64,000 bases of DNA from Streptomyces sp. A3M-1-3 (GTDB lineage Bacteria; Actinomycetota; Actinomycetes; Streptomycetales; Streptomycetaceae). Where the stretch lies: positions 221,926-285,925 of the forward strand of contig NZ_JANAVP010000007.1 in the NCBI RefSeq assembly GCF_024213665.1. The letters run 5' to 3'. Under the pieces are notes generated by a model, which saw only the letters and a program-made list of their open reading frames with translations, made no database searches and had not been told where the DNA came from. This document shows, one piece after another, positions 16,632 through 27,318 of this stretch (its first letter is position 1; every line of letters begins with the position of its first letter). Both the position numbers and the translations under genes were made by a program.

Positions 16632-18119
16632 TCAGGCAGGGGCGCTGCAGCCGCCGGTCGGGGCCGGCAGGGGCGCAGGGGCGCCGATGGTGGGCAGGCC
16701 CAGCATGACGCCCGCCGGCTGCGGCGGGGCCGCCGTCCGCTTCTCCCACGCGTCCCCGGCCCGGGTGCGCCGCACGGCCTTGGCGAGGCCTTCGGCGAGC
16801 AGGTGGTGCGGGGCCGCGTAGGTGACGTCCACCGTCACCACGTCGCCCGGGCGCACCGGCTCCTCGGGCTTGGCGAAGTGGACGAGGCGGTTGTCGGGAG
16901 AGCGGCCGGACAGGCGGTGCGTGGCACCGTCCTTGCGGCCCTCGCCCTCGGCGACCATGACGTCGAGGGTGCGGCCGACCTGCAGCTTGTTCTCCTCCCA
17001 GGAGATCTCCTCCTGGAGGGCGACCAGCCGCTCGTAGCGCGCCTGCACCACGGCCTTCGGAATCTGTCCGTCCATGTCCGCCGCCGGGGTGCCGGGGCGC
17101 TTGGAGTACTGGAAGGTGAAGGCCTGCGCGAAGCGCGCCTCGCGCACCACGTGCAGGGTCTCCTCGAAGTCCTCCTCGGTCTCGCCGGGGAAGCCCACGA
17201 TGATGTCGGTGGAGATGGCGGCGTCCGGCATCGCGGCGCGCACCTTCTCGATGATCCCGAGGTAACGGTCCTGCCGGTACGAGCGGCGCATCGCCTTCAG
17301 GACCGTGTCCGAGCCCGACTGCAGCGGCATGTGCAGCTGCGGCATGACGTTCGGCGTCTCGGCCATCGCCGCGATCACGTCGTCCGTGAAGTCGCGCGGG
17401 TGCGGCGAGGTGAAGCGGACCCGCTCCAGGCCGTCGATCTTCCCGCAGGCCCGCAGCAGCTTCGAGAACGCCTCGCGGTCGCCGATGTCGGAGCCGTAGG
17501 CGTTGACGTTCTGACCGAGCAGGGTGATCTCGCTGACGCCCTCGCCGACCAGCGCCTCGATCTCGGCGAGGATGTCGCCGGTGCGGCGGTCCTTCTCCTT
17601 GCCGCGCAGCGCCGGGACGATGCAGAAGGTGCAGGTGTTGTTGCACCCGACGGAGATGGAGACCCAGGCGGCGTACGCGGACTCGCGGCGCGTGGGCAGC
17701 GTCGAGGGGAACGCCTCCAGCGACTCGGCGATCTCGACCTGCGCCTCCTCCTGGATGCGGGCGCGCTCCAGGAGCACCGGCAGCTTGCCGATGTTGTGCG
17801 TACCGAAGACGACGTCGACCCAGGGGGCCCGCCGCACGATCGTGTCGCGGTCCTTCTGCGCGAGGCAGCCGCCGACGGCGATCTGCATCCCGGGCCGCTT
17901 CGTCTTCATGGGGGCGAGCCGGCCTAGATTTCCGTACAGCTTGTTGTCGGCGTTCTCCCGCACCGCGCAGGTGTTGAAGACGACGACATCGGCGTCCCCA
18001 TCGGCGCCTTCGGGCGCACGCACGTAGCCGGCGTCCTCCAGCAGGCCCGACAGCCGCTCGGAATCGTGGACGTTCATCTGGCACCCGTAGGTGCGCACCT
18101 CGTATGTCTTCGCGCTCAT
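16632..18119 (-). CDS. miaB: tRNA-2-methylthio-N6-dimethylallyladenosine synthase MiaB
   Basis: MiaB is a radical-SAM methylthiotransferase that converts i6A37 to ms2i6A37 in tRNA, the step after MiaA. The 495-residue protein begins ATG 18119 with a GGGGGG ribosome site. The N-terminal UPF0004 domain supplies three Fe-S cysteines ([24 protein letters not shown]). The radical-SAM cluster is [14 protein letters not shown] near residue 157, and a C-terminal TRAM domain follows ([13 protein letters not shown] to [13 protein letters not shown]). All key cysteines are present. It diverges from the TAXI-type binding-protein gene, with about 98 bases between them. Confidence 0.96.
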   Translation of the reverse strand: MSAKTYEVRTYGCQMNVHDSERLSGLLEDAGYVRAPEGADGDADVVVFNTCAVRENADNKLYGNLGRLAPMKTKRPGMQIAVGGCLAQKDRDTIVRRAPWVDVVFGTHNIGKLPVLLERARIQEEAQVEIAESLEAFPSTLPTRRESAYAAWVSISVGCNNTCTFCIVPALRGKEKDRRTGDILAEIEALVGEGVSEITLLGQNVNAYGSDIGDREAFSKLLRACGKIDGLERVRFTSPHPRDFTDDVIAAMAETPNVMPQLHMPLQSGSDTVLKAMRRSYRQDRYLGIIEKVRAAMPDAAISTDIIVGFPGETEEDFEETLHVVREARFAQAFTFQYSKRPGTPAADMDGQIPKAVVQARYERLVALQEEISWEENKLQVGRTLDVMVAEGEGRKDGATHRLSGRSPDNRLVHFAKPEEPVRPGDVVTVDVTYAAPHHLLAEGLAKAVRRTRAGDAWEKRTAAPPQPAGVMLGLPTIGAPAPLPAPTGGCSAPA

Positions 18120-18217
18120 CTCGCCCCCCAGGGTACGGGGTCGAACCGCGCGCCCGCCCGGGGCTCGGGTCGGCCCTGCCCTGGCCATCACGGTGAGTGA
18201 ATGGCAGGATCGCGCGC

Positions 18218-19222
18218 ATGCCCCCCGCACACCTCCGGCTCCCCCGGCTCCACAAGCGACGCGCCCTCCAGGGCTCCGCCGCCGGGCTCGTCGTGCTCGG
18301 GCTGCTGCTGTGGTGGCTGCTGCCGCTGGGCACGCCCGCGCCGAGCGGGACGCTCACGTTCAGTACGGGCGTACGGACCGGGGTGTACCAGCGGTACGGC
18401 GAACTGCTGCAGCAGGCCCTGCGCCGGGACCTGCCCGACGTGACGGTGCGGCTGAGGACGAGTGAGGGCTCCCAGCAGAACCTTCAGCGGGTGGCCACCG
18501 GGGAGGCCGACTTCACCATCGCCACGGCGGACGCGGTAGCGAAGTACCAGCGGGACAGCAAGCCGGGCTCCGCACGGCTGCGCGGCTGCGCCCGGCTGTA
18601 CGACGACTACGTGCAGCTGGTCGTGCCCAAGGCGTCGGACGTCCGGACAGCCGGCGATCTGCGGGGCAAGCGGGTCGCGGTGGGCCAGGAGGGGTCGGGT
18701 GTGCGGCTCGTCGCGGACCGGCTGCTGACGGCCGCGAAGCTCGATCCGGACAACGACATCACGCCGGTCTCGATCGGCATCGACTCGATGCCGGGCCAGC
18801 TCGAACGGGGCCAGATCGACGCGTTCTTCTGGTCCGGCGGGCTGCCGACGAACGCGGTGAGGGAGCTGTCCGAGCGGGCCGAGATCCGGTTGGTCCCGCT
18901 CGGCGACCTGCTGGAGGAGCTGCACCGGGGCGGCAGTCCCGCGCGCTACTACCGGGCCGCCGTGATGCCCGCCGACGCCTACGCCCGCGCGCAGGACGGG
19001 GCCACCGTGGCGACCGTGGCGGTGCCGAACCTGCTGGTCACCACCGACCGGATGGACCCGGCGCTGACCGAGGGCTTCACCCGCACGGTGATAGACCGGC
19101 GGGACCGCATCGGCCTCGAGGTACACGCCGCCCAGCTCGTCGATCTCCGTACAGCCATCTACACGGACCCGCTCCCGCTGCACGAGGGAGCGGCGCGCTA
19201 CTACAGCTCGGTCAAGCCGTGA
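18218..19222 (+). CDS. TAXI-family TRAP-type solute-binding protein
   Basis: This 334-residue exported or membrane-anchored protein starts at ATG 18218. A basic start ([10 protein letters not shown]) and one hydrophobic helix ([15 protein letters not shown]) precede a periplasmic-binding-like domain of the TAXI family: [20 protein letters not shown], then [36 protein letters not shown] and [13 protein letters not shown]. These proteins feed TRAP transporters with glutamate or C4-type ligands, but no TRAP permease gene is adjacent, so it may work with a distant permease or only as a sensor. Its 3' end overlaps the convergent ROK fragment by 11 bases. Confidence 0.8.
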   Translation: MPPAHLRLPRLHKRRALQGSAAGLVVLGLLLWWLLPLGTPAPSGTLTFSTGVRTGVYQRYGELLQQALRRDLPDVTVRLRTSEGSQQNLQRVATGEADFTIATADAVAKYQRDSKPGSARLRGCARLYDDYVQLVVPKASDVRTAGDLRGKRVAVGQEGSGVRLVADRLLTAAKLDPDNDITPVSIGIDSMPGQLERGQIDAFFWSGGLPTNAVRELSERAEIRLVPLGDLLEELHRGGSPARYYRAAVMPADAYARAQDGATVATVAVPNLLVTTDRMDPALTEGFTRTVIDRRDRIGLEVHAAQLVDLRTAIYTDPLPLHEGAARYYSSVKP

Positions 19223-19892
19223 GCAGCTCGGCGGCCGCCGCGCCGAACAGGCCGGCGTCGGTGCCCAGTCGCCCCGGGACGACGTCGAGGTTCCGTACGA
19301 AGTTCAGCGCGGCGTAGCCGCCCAGGTGGCGGCGCAGCGGCGTGAAGAGTACGTCGCCGGCCGCCGCGACGCCGCCGCCGATCACCGCGATGTCGGTCTC
19401 CACGAGGGTCGCCGTGGCGGCGACGGCTGCGGCGAGGGCCTGGCCCGCGCGGTCGTACGCGGCCAGCGCGACCGGGTCGCCGGCGCGGGCCGACGCCGCG
19501 ACGGCGGCGGCGCCGTGGTCGCGGCCCGTGGGGACCCAGCCCCCGGCCTCGGCTCGGCGGGCGATCGCGGGGCCGGAGGCGAGGGCCTCGACACAGCCGC
19601 GCCTGCCGCAGGCGCACCGGGGCCCGTCGAGGACGACGCTGATGTGGCCGATATGGCCGGCATTGCCCGTGGGGCCGGGGTGGAGCCTGCCGCCGAGCAC
19701 GAGCCCGCCGCCGACGCCGGTGGAGACGACCATGCAGAGGGCGTTCGCCCGGCCGCGGGCGGCACCGAGCCAGTGTTCGGCCGCGGCCATCGCCACGCCG
19801 TCGCCGACGAGGACGGTGGGGACGGCGGCGCCGTGGCGGGCCAGCGCGTCTTCGGTCCGGGCGTGGACGGCCACGGCGCACAGCCGGACCAA
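19212..19892 (-). pseudogene. ROK-family sugar kinase, 5'-truncated fragment
   Basis: The 226 residues readable here correspond to the C-terminal two thirds of a ROK glucokinase-type protein. They start around VLVGDGVAMAAAEHW and include the STGVGGGLVLGG phosphate loop, the NAGHIGHISV histidine region, the zinc motif CACGRRGCVE and the IGGGVAAAGDVLFTPL segment. The first ~100 residues with the ATP-binding DxGGT motif are absent. Only 163 bases separate this fragment from the mannosidase start, too few to hold them. The first available start is TTG 19892 without a ribosome site, and a hairpin lies immediately upstream. It is most likely a decayed gene whose 5' part was deleted when the mannosidase gene was brought next to it. 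Confidence 0.75.
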
Positions 19893-19916
19893 CAGCTTCC
19901 GCCTGCGGGGGTGGGG

Positions 19917-19940
19917 AGCGCGCCGGCCTTCCGGCGCGCT
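19917..19940. terminator. GC hairpin between the ROK fragment and the mannosidase gene
   Basis: AGCGCGCCGG (19917-19926) and CCGGCGCGCT (19931-19940) form a perfect 10-bp stem with a CCTT loop. It lies directly upstream of the truncated ROK frame, where a promoter would be expected. It may be the terminator of a deleted gene or a marker of the rearrangement point. Confidence 0.55.
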
Positions 19941-20055
19941 GTCGAACGGTCACCGCGCCCGGCGGGTTGAGGTCACGGTCACCGCGCGGGACGGTGGGAG
20001 GGTCCTCGTACACCTGGTCACGTCGCCGGTCACCGGCAGTTGCGGAGCACCGCCC

Positions 20056-23000
20056 ATGCATGACGACCGCGCACTGGTGGAGGCCCGCCTCGGGCGCGTA
20101 CTCGACGAGCGGATCCGGCCGGCCGTGTATCCCGAGTCGGTCCTGCTGGAGATCGCGGCCTGGGTCGCCCCCGGCGAGCCGGTGCCCGTAGCCGAAGGGC
20201 TGACCGCCGAGCATGTGCCCGTACGGGTCGGCGACGCCTGGGGCGCGCCCTGGGCGACCACCTGGTTCCGGGTGCGCGGCACCGTGCCGCCGGAGTGGGC
20301 GGGCAAGACCGTCGAAGCCGTACTGGACCTCGGCTTCGACAAGCGGATGCCCGGCTTCCAGTGCGAGGCGCTGGTCTACACGCCGGACGGCAGCCCGGTG
20401 AAGGCAGTCAACCCGCGCAACCAGTGGGTACGGGTCGGGGCGCCGGTGACCGGGGGCGAGCGGGTGGAGTGGCATCTGGAGGCCGCGTCCAATCCGGTGG
20501 TCATGGGGGTGCGGCCGTTCCGGCCGACCGCCCTCGGCGACCGGGAGACGGCGGGGACCGAGCCGCAGTACCGGCTGGCCCGGATCGAACTGGCCGTCTT
20601 CGACTCCACCGTGTGGGAGCTGGTCCAGGACCTGGAGGTGGTCGGCGAGCTGATGCACGAGCTGCCGGCCGACGGGCCGCGCCGCTGGGAGCTGCTGCGC
20701 GCGGTGAACCGGGCGCTGGACGCGATCGACCTCCAGGACGTGACCGGCACCGCGGCCGCCGCCCGGTCGCAGCTCGCGGACGTACTGGCGGCGCCCGCCG
20801 ACGCGTCCGCGCACCGCATCAGCGCGGTCGGCCACGCGCACATCGACTCGGCGTGGCTGTGGCCGCTGCGCGAGACCGTGCGCAAGGTGGCCCGTACGGC
20901 GGCCAACATGACGGCACTCCTCGCCGATGAGCCGGAGTTCGTCTTCGCGATGTCGCAGGCGCAGCAGTACGCCTGGCTCAAGGACCACCGCCCGGAGGTG
21001 TACGCCAGGGTGAAGCGGGCGGTGGCGGACGGGCGGTTCGTACCGGCGGGCGGCATGTGGGTGGAGTCGGACACGAACATGCCGGGGTCGGAGTCCATGG
21101 CCCGCCAGTTCGTGCACGGCAAGCGCTTCTTCCTGGACGAGTTCGGCATCGAGAACGAGGAGGCGTGGCTGCCGGACACCTTCGGCTTCGCCGCCGGACT
21201 TCCGCAGATCATCAAGGCGGCGGGCTCGAAGTGGCTGCTGACCCAGAAGATCTCCTGGAGCCGGACCAACGCGTTTCCGCACCACACGTTCCTGTGGGAG
21301 GGCATCGACGGGACGCGCATCTTTACGCACTTCCCGCCCGTCGACACCTACAACTGCTCGATGACGGGCCGCGAAATCGCCCATGCGGCACGGAACTTCA
21401 GGGACAAGGGCGCCGCCACGCGTTCGCTCGCGCCGACCGGCTGGGGCGACGGCGGCGGGGGCACGACGCGCGAAATGGTCGCGAAGGCGCGCCGGATGAG
21501 GAACCTGGAGGGCTCGGCGACGGTCGTGTGGGAAAGCCCGGCGGCGTTCTTCGCGAAAGCGGAGGCCGAGTACCCGGATCCGCCGGTGTGGGTGGGCGAG
21601 CTGTATCTCGAACTGCACCGCGCGACCCTCACCAGCCAGGCCAGGACCAAGCAGGGCAACCGGCGCAGCGAGCATCTGCTGCGCGAGGCCGAACTGTGGG
21701 CGGCGACGGCGGCCGTCCGCGCCGGATTCTCCTATCCGTACGCGCAGTTGGACCGGATCTGGAAGACGGTGCTGCTGCACCAGTTCCACGACATCCTGCC
21801 GGGCTCGTCGATCGCCTGGGTGCACCGCGAGGCCGAGAGGACGTACGCGGCGGTCGCCGAGGAGCTGACCGGCGTCGTCAACGCCGCCCAGCGGGCGCTG
21901 GCCGGTGATCCGGCCGCCGGGTCCGATGTCGTCTTCAACGCGGCCCCGCACGCGCGGGACGGGGTTCCCGCGGGCGGCGCGGTCCCCATGAGGAGCGCGG
22001 GGCAGCCCTCGCCCCGCACCGGGGGGCCGGTCGGCGTCACCCCGCGCGCCGACGGCGGGCACGTCCTCGACAACGGACTGCTGCGGATCGCGGTCGACGC
22101 GCGGGGCCTGGTCGTCTCGGCGTACGACATCGGGGCCGGCCGGGAGACGGTCGCCCCTGGCCAGGCCGCGAATCTGCTGCAGATCCACCCGGACTTCCCG
22201 AACATGTGGGACGCGTGGGACGTTGACGCGTTCTACCGCAATGTGGTCACCGACCTGACGGATGCCGACGAGATCACGCTCGCCGCGGTCCCGGAGGCCG
22301 CCTCCGTCCGCGTGGTCCGCTCCTTCGGGGACTCGCGGGCTGTCCAGGTGCTCACTCTCGCCGCCGGTCAGCGGCGCCTGGACATCGCCACCGAGGTCGA
22401 CTGGCACGAGACGGAGAAGTTCCTCAAGGCCGCCTTCCCGCTCGACATCCACGCCGACCGGTACGCCGCCGAGACCCAGTTCGGCCACCTCTACCGGCCC
22501 ACCCACACCAACACCAGTTGGGACGCGGCCAGGTTCGAGGCCTGCAACCACCGGTTCCTGCACGTCGCCGAGCCCGGCTGGGGTGTGGCGCTGGTCAACG
22601 ACTCGACGTACGGCCATGACGTCACCCGTACCGTACGCAGGGAGGACTCCGGCACCACCTCCGGCACGACCACCACGGTCCGGCTCTCCCTGCTGCGCGC
22701 TCCGCGCTTCCCGGACCCGGAGACCGACCAGGGCGCCCACCGCTTCCGGTACGCGCTCGTCCCGGGCGCCTCGGTCCTCGACGCGGTTCGCGAGGGGTAT
22801 TGGATCAATCTGCCGGAGCGGCGGGTGCCGGGTGAGACCGGGGCCGAGCCGCTGTTCACCGTCGACCACGACGCCGTGGTGGTCTCGGCGGTGAAGCTCG
22901 CCGACGACGGGTCCGGCGATGTGGTGGTACGGCTCTACGAGGCGGCGGGCGGCCGGGCCGCCGCCGCTCTCACCACCGGCTTCCCCGCCCGCTCGGCGGT

Positions 23001-23148
23001 CGCGACCGATCTGCTGGAGCGCCCGCTCGCCGACGCCCCGGCGTACCGGGTCGCGGACGGGCGGATCGAGATGTCCCTGCGCCCGTTCCAGCTGCTGACG
23101 CTGCGCGTGACCAGAAACGGCCGACGGGCGGGCCGACGGGCGGGCTGA
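20056..23148 (+). CDS. GH38 alpha-mannosidase
   Basis: This 1030-residue glycoside hydrolase, without a signal peptide, should release alpha-linked mannose in the cytoplasm from imported glycans or oligosaccharides. Domains in order are a beta-sandwich N-terminus (to ~250) and the GH38 catalytic domain with GHAHIDSAWLWP near residue 258 and zinc/nucleophile Asp in WLPDTFGF near residue 374. A helical middle domain (KTVLLHQFHDILPGSSIAW) and a large C-terminal beta domain to RPFQLLTLRV follow. Length is typical of class II bacterial GH38 enzymes. ATG 20056 is chosen from the family start (MHDDRALVEARL); the ribosome site is weak. The adjacent ROK kinase fragment would fit as a hexose kinase partner had it been intact. 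Confidence 0.93.
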   Translation: MHDDRALVEARLGRVLDERIRPAVYPESVLLEIAAWVAPGEPVPVAEGLTAEHVPVRVGDAWGAPWATTWFRVRGTVPPEWAGKTVEAVLDLGFDKRMPGFQCEALVYTPDGSPVKAVNPRNQWVRVGAPVTGGERVEWHLEAASNPVVMGVRPFRPTALGDRETAGTEPQYRLARIELAVFDSTVWELVQDLEVVGELMHELPADGPRRWELLRAVNRALDAIDLQDVTGTAAAARSQLADVLAAPADASAHRISAVGHAHIDSAWLWPLRETVRKVARTAANMTALLADEPEFVFAMSQAQQYAWLKDHRPEVYARVKRAVADGRFVPAGGMWVESDTNMPGSESMARQFVHGKRFFLDEFGIENEEAWLPDTFGFAAGLPQIIKAAGSKWLLTQKISWSRTNAFPHHTFLWEGIDGTRIFTHFPPVDTYNCSMTGREIAHAARNFRDKGAATRSLAPTGWGDGGGGTTREMVAKARRMRNLEGSATVVWESPAAFFAKAEAEYPDPPVWVGELYLELHRATLTSQARTKQGNRRSEHLLREAELWAATAAVRAGFSYPYAQLDRIWKTVLLHQFHDILPGSSIAWVHREAERTYAAVAEELTGVVNAAQRALAGDPAAGSDVVFNAAPHARDGVPAGGAVPMRSAGQPSPRTGGPVGVTPRADGGHVLDNGLLRIAVDARGLVVSAYDIGAGRETVAPGQAANLLQIHPDFPNMWDAWDVDAFYRNVVTDLTDADEITLAAVPEAASVRVVRSFGDSRAVQVLTLAAGQRRLDIATEVDWHETEKFLKAAFPLDIHADRYAAETQFGHLYRPTHTNTSWDAARFEACNHRFLHVAEPGWGVALVNDSTYGHDVTRTVRREDSGTTSGTTTTVRLSLLRAPRFPDPETDQGAHRFRYALVPGASVLDAVREGYWINLPERRVPGETGAEPLFTVDHDAVVVSAVKLADDGSGDVVVRLYEAAGGRAAAALTTGFPARSAVATDLLERPLADAPAYRVADGRIEMSLRPFQLLTLRVTRNGRRAGRRAG

Positions 23149-23162
23149 CGGGCGGCTGAGGG

Positions 23163-24584
23163 TCAGGCTGACGGTCCGCCGTGCGGGGCGGTGCGCGGGA
23201 CCGACACCGTCACCCGCAGACCGTGCGGCGGGTTCGTCTCGTACGAGAGGGATCCGCCGCTCGCCAGGAGCAGGGCCCGCGAGATCGACAGGCCCAGTCC
23301 CGAGCCCTTGACGTTCTGGTGACGGTTGCTGCGCCAGAAGCGGTCGCCGATGCGAGCGAGCTCGTCCTCGGTGAGGCCGGGCCCCCGGTCGGCGACGGTG
23401 ACCGTGGCGGAGCTGCCGCTCGACGCGGACGACACCTGGACCTCCTCCCCCTGCGGGGTGAACTTCACGGCGTTGTCGATGACGGCGTCGAGGGCACTGG
23501 AGAGCGCGATCGGGTCCGCCCAGCCGGTGACGGCCACGATGCCGTCCCCCGTCAGACGTACCCCCTTCTCCTCGGCGAGCGGGCGCCAGGCCGCGACACG
23601 CTCGGCCGCCAGCGCGCCGATGTCGATGAGCTGCACCTCCGCCGCGGTGTGTTCGGCCAGGGCCAGGTCGAGGAGGTCGTCGAGCACCTGGGCCAGCCGC
23701 TTGCCCTCGGTCCTGACCGAGGCGATCTCCTCGTTGCCCTCGGGCAGTTCGAAGGCGAGCAGCTCGATGCGCAGCAGGAGGGCGGCGAGCGGATTGCGCA
23801 GTTGGTGGGAGGCGTCGGCGACGAAGGCCCGCTGCTGCTCCAGCACGTCTTCGACGTTGTCGGCCATCTCGTTGAACGACCGGGCCAGCCGCCTGAGTTC
23901 CGGCGGGCCGCCGGAGGCCACCACGCGCGACTTCATCCGCCCGGTCGCGATGTCGTGCGTGGCCGCGTCCAGGATGCGTACGGGCCGCAGCACCCAGCCG
24001 GTGAGCCGGATGGCCGCGCCGACAGCGAGCAGCATGGCCGCCGCCTCGCCGGCCCCGATGACGAGCCAGCCCATCAGGATCCGCGACCGCACCTGGCCGG
24101 TGGGCGAGTCGGTGACCACGACGGCCACCACATCGCCGTCGAGGACGACCGGCGAGGCGACGACGATCCGGCCGTCGTCCTGCCACGGCCACACCTGGGG
24201 CGGGTCGTGGCTGCCGCGGCTCGCGAGCGCTTCCTGGAACGCCTCCCGTTCCACACCGGACGCGGCCACGGTCCAGTCCTCGGGAGCCTTGGCCATCGCG
24301 CTGTCGTCGCGGTAGAAGACCCCGGCCCTGATCCCGTACAGCTGGTGGTACCGGGTGAGGTCCTTCTGCAGGGTGTCCTGGCGCTGTCCGACGCCCGGCC
24401 CGCCGGAGTTCGCGGTGTCGCTGACGAACTGGGCCAGCGCCGCGAAGCGGGCGGTGTCGTCGATCCGGTCGATCACGACCCGCTGCTGCTGGGCCGCGGC
24501 CACGGACACGGCGAGTGGGAAGCCGAGCGCGAGCAGCACGCCCGCCATGAGGACGATGAGGAGCGGGAGGAGACGGGTGCGCAC
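23163..24584 (-). CDS. Two-component sensor histidine kinase
   Basis: This 473-residue membrane kinase has a first TM helix (LLPLLIVLMAGVLLALGFPLAVSVA), an extracellular sensor domain of about 130 residues, and a second TM around residues 165-195. HAMP follows, then the HisKA phospho-acceptor in DASHQLRNPLAALLL near residue 253 and HATPase_c (N box DAVIDNAVKF, G1 DRGPGLTEDEL, G2 KGSGLGLSISRALL). Start GTG 24584 follows the response-regulator stop by 12 bases, so the pair is one operon. Overall sequence resembles the Streptomyces kinases beside gluABCD (SCO5779 position). The signal is unknown; closeness to the glutamate transporter suggests, but does not prove, control of uptake. Confidence 0.92.
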   Translation of the reverse strand: MRTRLLPLLIVLMAGVLLALGFPLAVSVAAAQQQRVVIDRIDDTARFAALAQFVSDTANSGGPGVGQRQDTLQKDLTRYHQLYGIRAGVFYRDDSAMAKAPEDWTVAASGVEREAFQEALASRGSHDPPQVWPWQDDGRIVVASPVVLDGDVVAVVVTDSPTGQVRSRILMGWLVIGAGEAAAMLLAVGAAIRLTGWVLRPVRILDAATHDIATGRMKSRVVASGGPPELRRLARSFNEMADNVEDVLEQQRAFVADASHQLRNPLAALLLRIELLAFELPEGNEEIASVRTEGKRLAQVLDDLLDLALAEHTAAEVQLIDIGALAAERVAAWRPLAEEKGVRLTGDGIVAVTGWADPIALSSALDAVIDNAVKFTPQGEEVQVSSASSGSSATVTVADRGPGLTEDELARIGDRFWRSNRHQNVKGSGLGLSISRALLLASGGSLSYETNPPHGLRVTVSVPRTAPHGGPSA

Positions 24585-24596
24585 GAGGAGTTGACC

Positions 24597-25289
24597 CTAC
24601 GGTGCGGGTACGACGAGCCGGTAGCCGACGCCGCGCACCGTTTCGATGAGGGCGGGCATCCGCAGCTTGGAGCGCAGCGAGGCGACATGCACCTCCAGGG
24701 TGCGGCCGGTGCCTTCCCAGCTGGTGCGCCACACCTCACTGATGATCTGCTCCCGGCGGAAGACCACGCCGGGCCGCTGGGCGAGCAGCGCGAGCAGGTC
24801 GAACTCCTTGCGGGTGAGCTGGACGGGCGTCCCTGCCACGCTCACGCGCCGGGTGGGCAGTTCGATGCTGACCTCGCCGAGCCGGACCGTACTGTCGCCC
24901 GCGCCGGCGGCTTCCTCGCCGGGGGCCGTGCGCCGGCTGACGGCGTGGATACGGGCGAGCAGCTCCCCCGTGTCGTACGGCTTGACCACGTAGTCGTCGG
25001 CGCCGAGGTTGAGCCCGTGGATACGGGAGCGGACGTCGGCCCGCGCCGTCACCATGATGACCGGGGTCGAGGTGCGCTTGCGGATCTTGCCGCACACCTC
25101 GTAGCCGTCCTGGTCGGGCAGGCCGAGGTCGAGGAGCACCACCCCGAACGGGGGCGCCCCGGCGGGCAGCAGGGCCTGCAGGGCTTCCTCGCCGTTGCGG
25201 GCGTGCACGACCGTGAAGCCGTGCCGGGCCAGGACGGCGGAGAGGGCCGCGGCGACATGGTCGTCGTCCTCGACAAGCAGCAGTCTCAT
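24597..25289 (-). CDS. OmpR/PhoB-family response regulator
   Basis: This 230-residue DNA-binding regulator starts at ATG 25289 with AGGGGG six bases upstream. The receiver domain shows LVEDDDH, the phospho-acceptor Asp in VVLLDLGLPDQDGYE near residue 52, VTARAD and VVKPYD. The C-terminal winged helix (LTRKEFDLLALLAQRPGVVFRREQIISEVW) is of OmpR type. It is cotranscribed with the downstream kinase gene. Upstream, about 260 bases separate it from the divergent gluA gene, a typical placement for a regulator of the neighbouring transporter. Confidence 0.93.
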   Translation of the reverse strand: MRLLLVEDDDHVAAALSAVLARHGFTVVHARNGEEALQALLPAGAPPFGVVLLDLGLPDQDGYEVCGKIRKRTSTPVIMVTARADVRSRIHGLNLGADDYVVKPYDTGELLARIHAVSRRTAPGEEAAGAGDSTVRLGEVSIELPTRRVSVAGTPVQLTRKEFDLLALLAQRPGVVFRREQIISEVWRTSWEGTGRTLEVHVASLRSKLRMPALIETVRGVGYRLVVPAP

Positions 25290-25548
25290 CCGGGCCCCCT
25301 TCCGTTGGCTCCGTGTTTCCTCTTTCATGGTCCCCTGGCATCCACGCGGATCACGCGGCCTCCGTCAAGAGACTTCCTGGCGCCGGAACGTACCGTTACC
25401 CAGCCGGTACGGGGCACACCCGCCCCGTACACGCAGCGTGGCCGGGTGCGACCGGATCGTTATGCTCAATTTCCCCTCAGATGTAATGACGCAGGTCCGG
25501 GCAGCTCACTAGTGTCCTCCCAACCGAGGAGGACGGAGCAAAAGGCCG

Positions 25549-26325
<777 letters not shown>

Positions 26326-26401
26326 ACCGCACTGAACCCGCCTCATTCGGGGGCGTTTTCAGCCGATCACTCACATCCCGCCTAACTCAGGGAAGTTCAT
26401 C

Positions 26402-27244
26402 ATGAAGCTCCGCAAGGCCTCCGCTGCCGCCGCAGCCGCAGTCGTACTCGCCCTGACCGCCACCGCGTGTGGTGGCGACAGCGACAAGGGCACGGACGGC
26501 GGGGACGGTGGTGACAACAAGATCACCATCGGCATCAAGTACGACCAGCCCGGTCTGGGCCTGAAGACGCCGGACGGCAAGTTCACCGGCTTCGACGTCG
26601 ATGTCGCCACGTACGTGGCCAAGGAGCTCGGCTACGACGCCAAGGACATCACGTTCAAGCAGGCGCCCAGCGCCGAGCGCGAGAACCTGATCGCCAACGG
26701 TGACGTGAAGTTCGTCGTCGGCACCTACACGATCAACGACAAGCGCAAGGAGCGGGTCGACTTCGCCGGCCCGTACTTCCTGGCCCACCAGGACCTGCTG
26801 GTCCGCGCCGACGACAACTCCATCACCAAGCCCGAGGACCTCAACAGCAAGAAGCTGTGCTCGGTCACCGGCTCCACCTCGGCGCAGAACGTCAAGGACA
26901 AGCTCGCCCCCAAGGCGGACCTGCAGGAGTTTGGCGGCTACTCGGAGTGCATCACCGGTCTGGAGAACAAGGCCGTCGACGCGCTGACGACCGACAACTC
27001 CATCCTGGCCGGCTTCGCCGCGCAGAAGGAGCACCAGGGCAAGTTCAAGCTGGTGGGTCTCAACCTGAGCGACGAGCCCTACGGCATCGGTCTGAAGAAG
27101 GGCGACAAGGACCTCCAGACCAAGATCAACGCCGCCCTGGAGAAGATGCAGACAGACGGCTCCTGGGACAAGTTCGTGAAGGCGAACTTCGGCCCGGCCA
27201 ACTACAAGAACGAGCCTGCCCCGAAGATCACTGAAGGCAGCTGA
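26402..27244 (+). CDS. gluB: Glutamate-binding lipoprotein GluB
   Basis: This 280-residue extracellular ligand-binding protein has a lipoprotein signal ending LALTATACG and an acidic spacer. The family-3 binding domain follows (KITIGIKYDQPGLGLKTPDGKFTGFDVDVA near residue 40, GTYTINDKRKERVDFAGPYF, LCSVTGSTS). It captures glutamate and delivers it to GluC and GluD. AGGGAAG lies before ATG 26402. A strong hairpin right after the stop separates it from gluC, which could stabilise the gluAB transcript and give the excess of binding protein that ABC importers need. Confidence 0.94.
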   Translation: MKLRKASAAAAAAVVLALTATACGGDSDKGTDGGDGGDNKITIGIKYDQPGLGLKTPDGKFTGFDVDVATYVAKELGYDAKDITFKQAPSAERENLIANGDVKFVVGTYTINDKRKERVDFAGPYFLAHQDLLVRADDNSITKPEDLNSKKLCSVTGSTSAQNVKDKLAPKADLQEFGGYSECITGLENKAVDALTTDNSILAGFAAQKEHQGKFKLVGLNLSDEPYGIGLKKGDKDLQTKINAALEKMQTDGSWDKFVKANFGPANYKNEPAPKITEGS

Positions 27245-27253
27245 GTCCGCGGT

Positions 27254-27285
27254 GGCGCGCCGCCGGCCGACGCCGGCGGCGCGCC
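27254..27285 (+). promoter_or_regulatory. Intercistronic stem-loop between gluB and gluC
   Basis: A perfect 14-bp stem (arms 27254-27267 and 27272-27285) with the loop CGAC lies 10 bases after the gluB stop and 33 bases before the gluC start. Being inside an operon, it is more likely an mRNA-stabilising or partly terminating element than a full terminator. Confidence 0.75.
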
Positions 27286-27318
27286 CCACCAGCCAACCTG
27301 GGGAGAGCGCGGGGCAAC

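Noticed and set aside
19201..24732. An 1843-codon open frame antisense to the mannosidase
   Set aside because: It has the codon composition of an antisense shadow (Arg/Pro/Gly/Asp/His-rich), no domain, and crosses three well supported genes.
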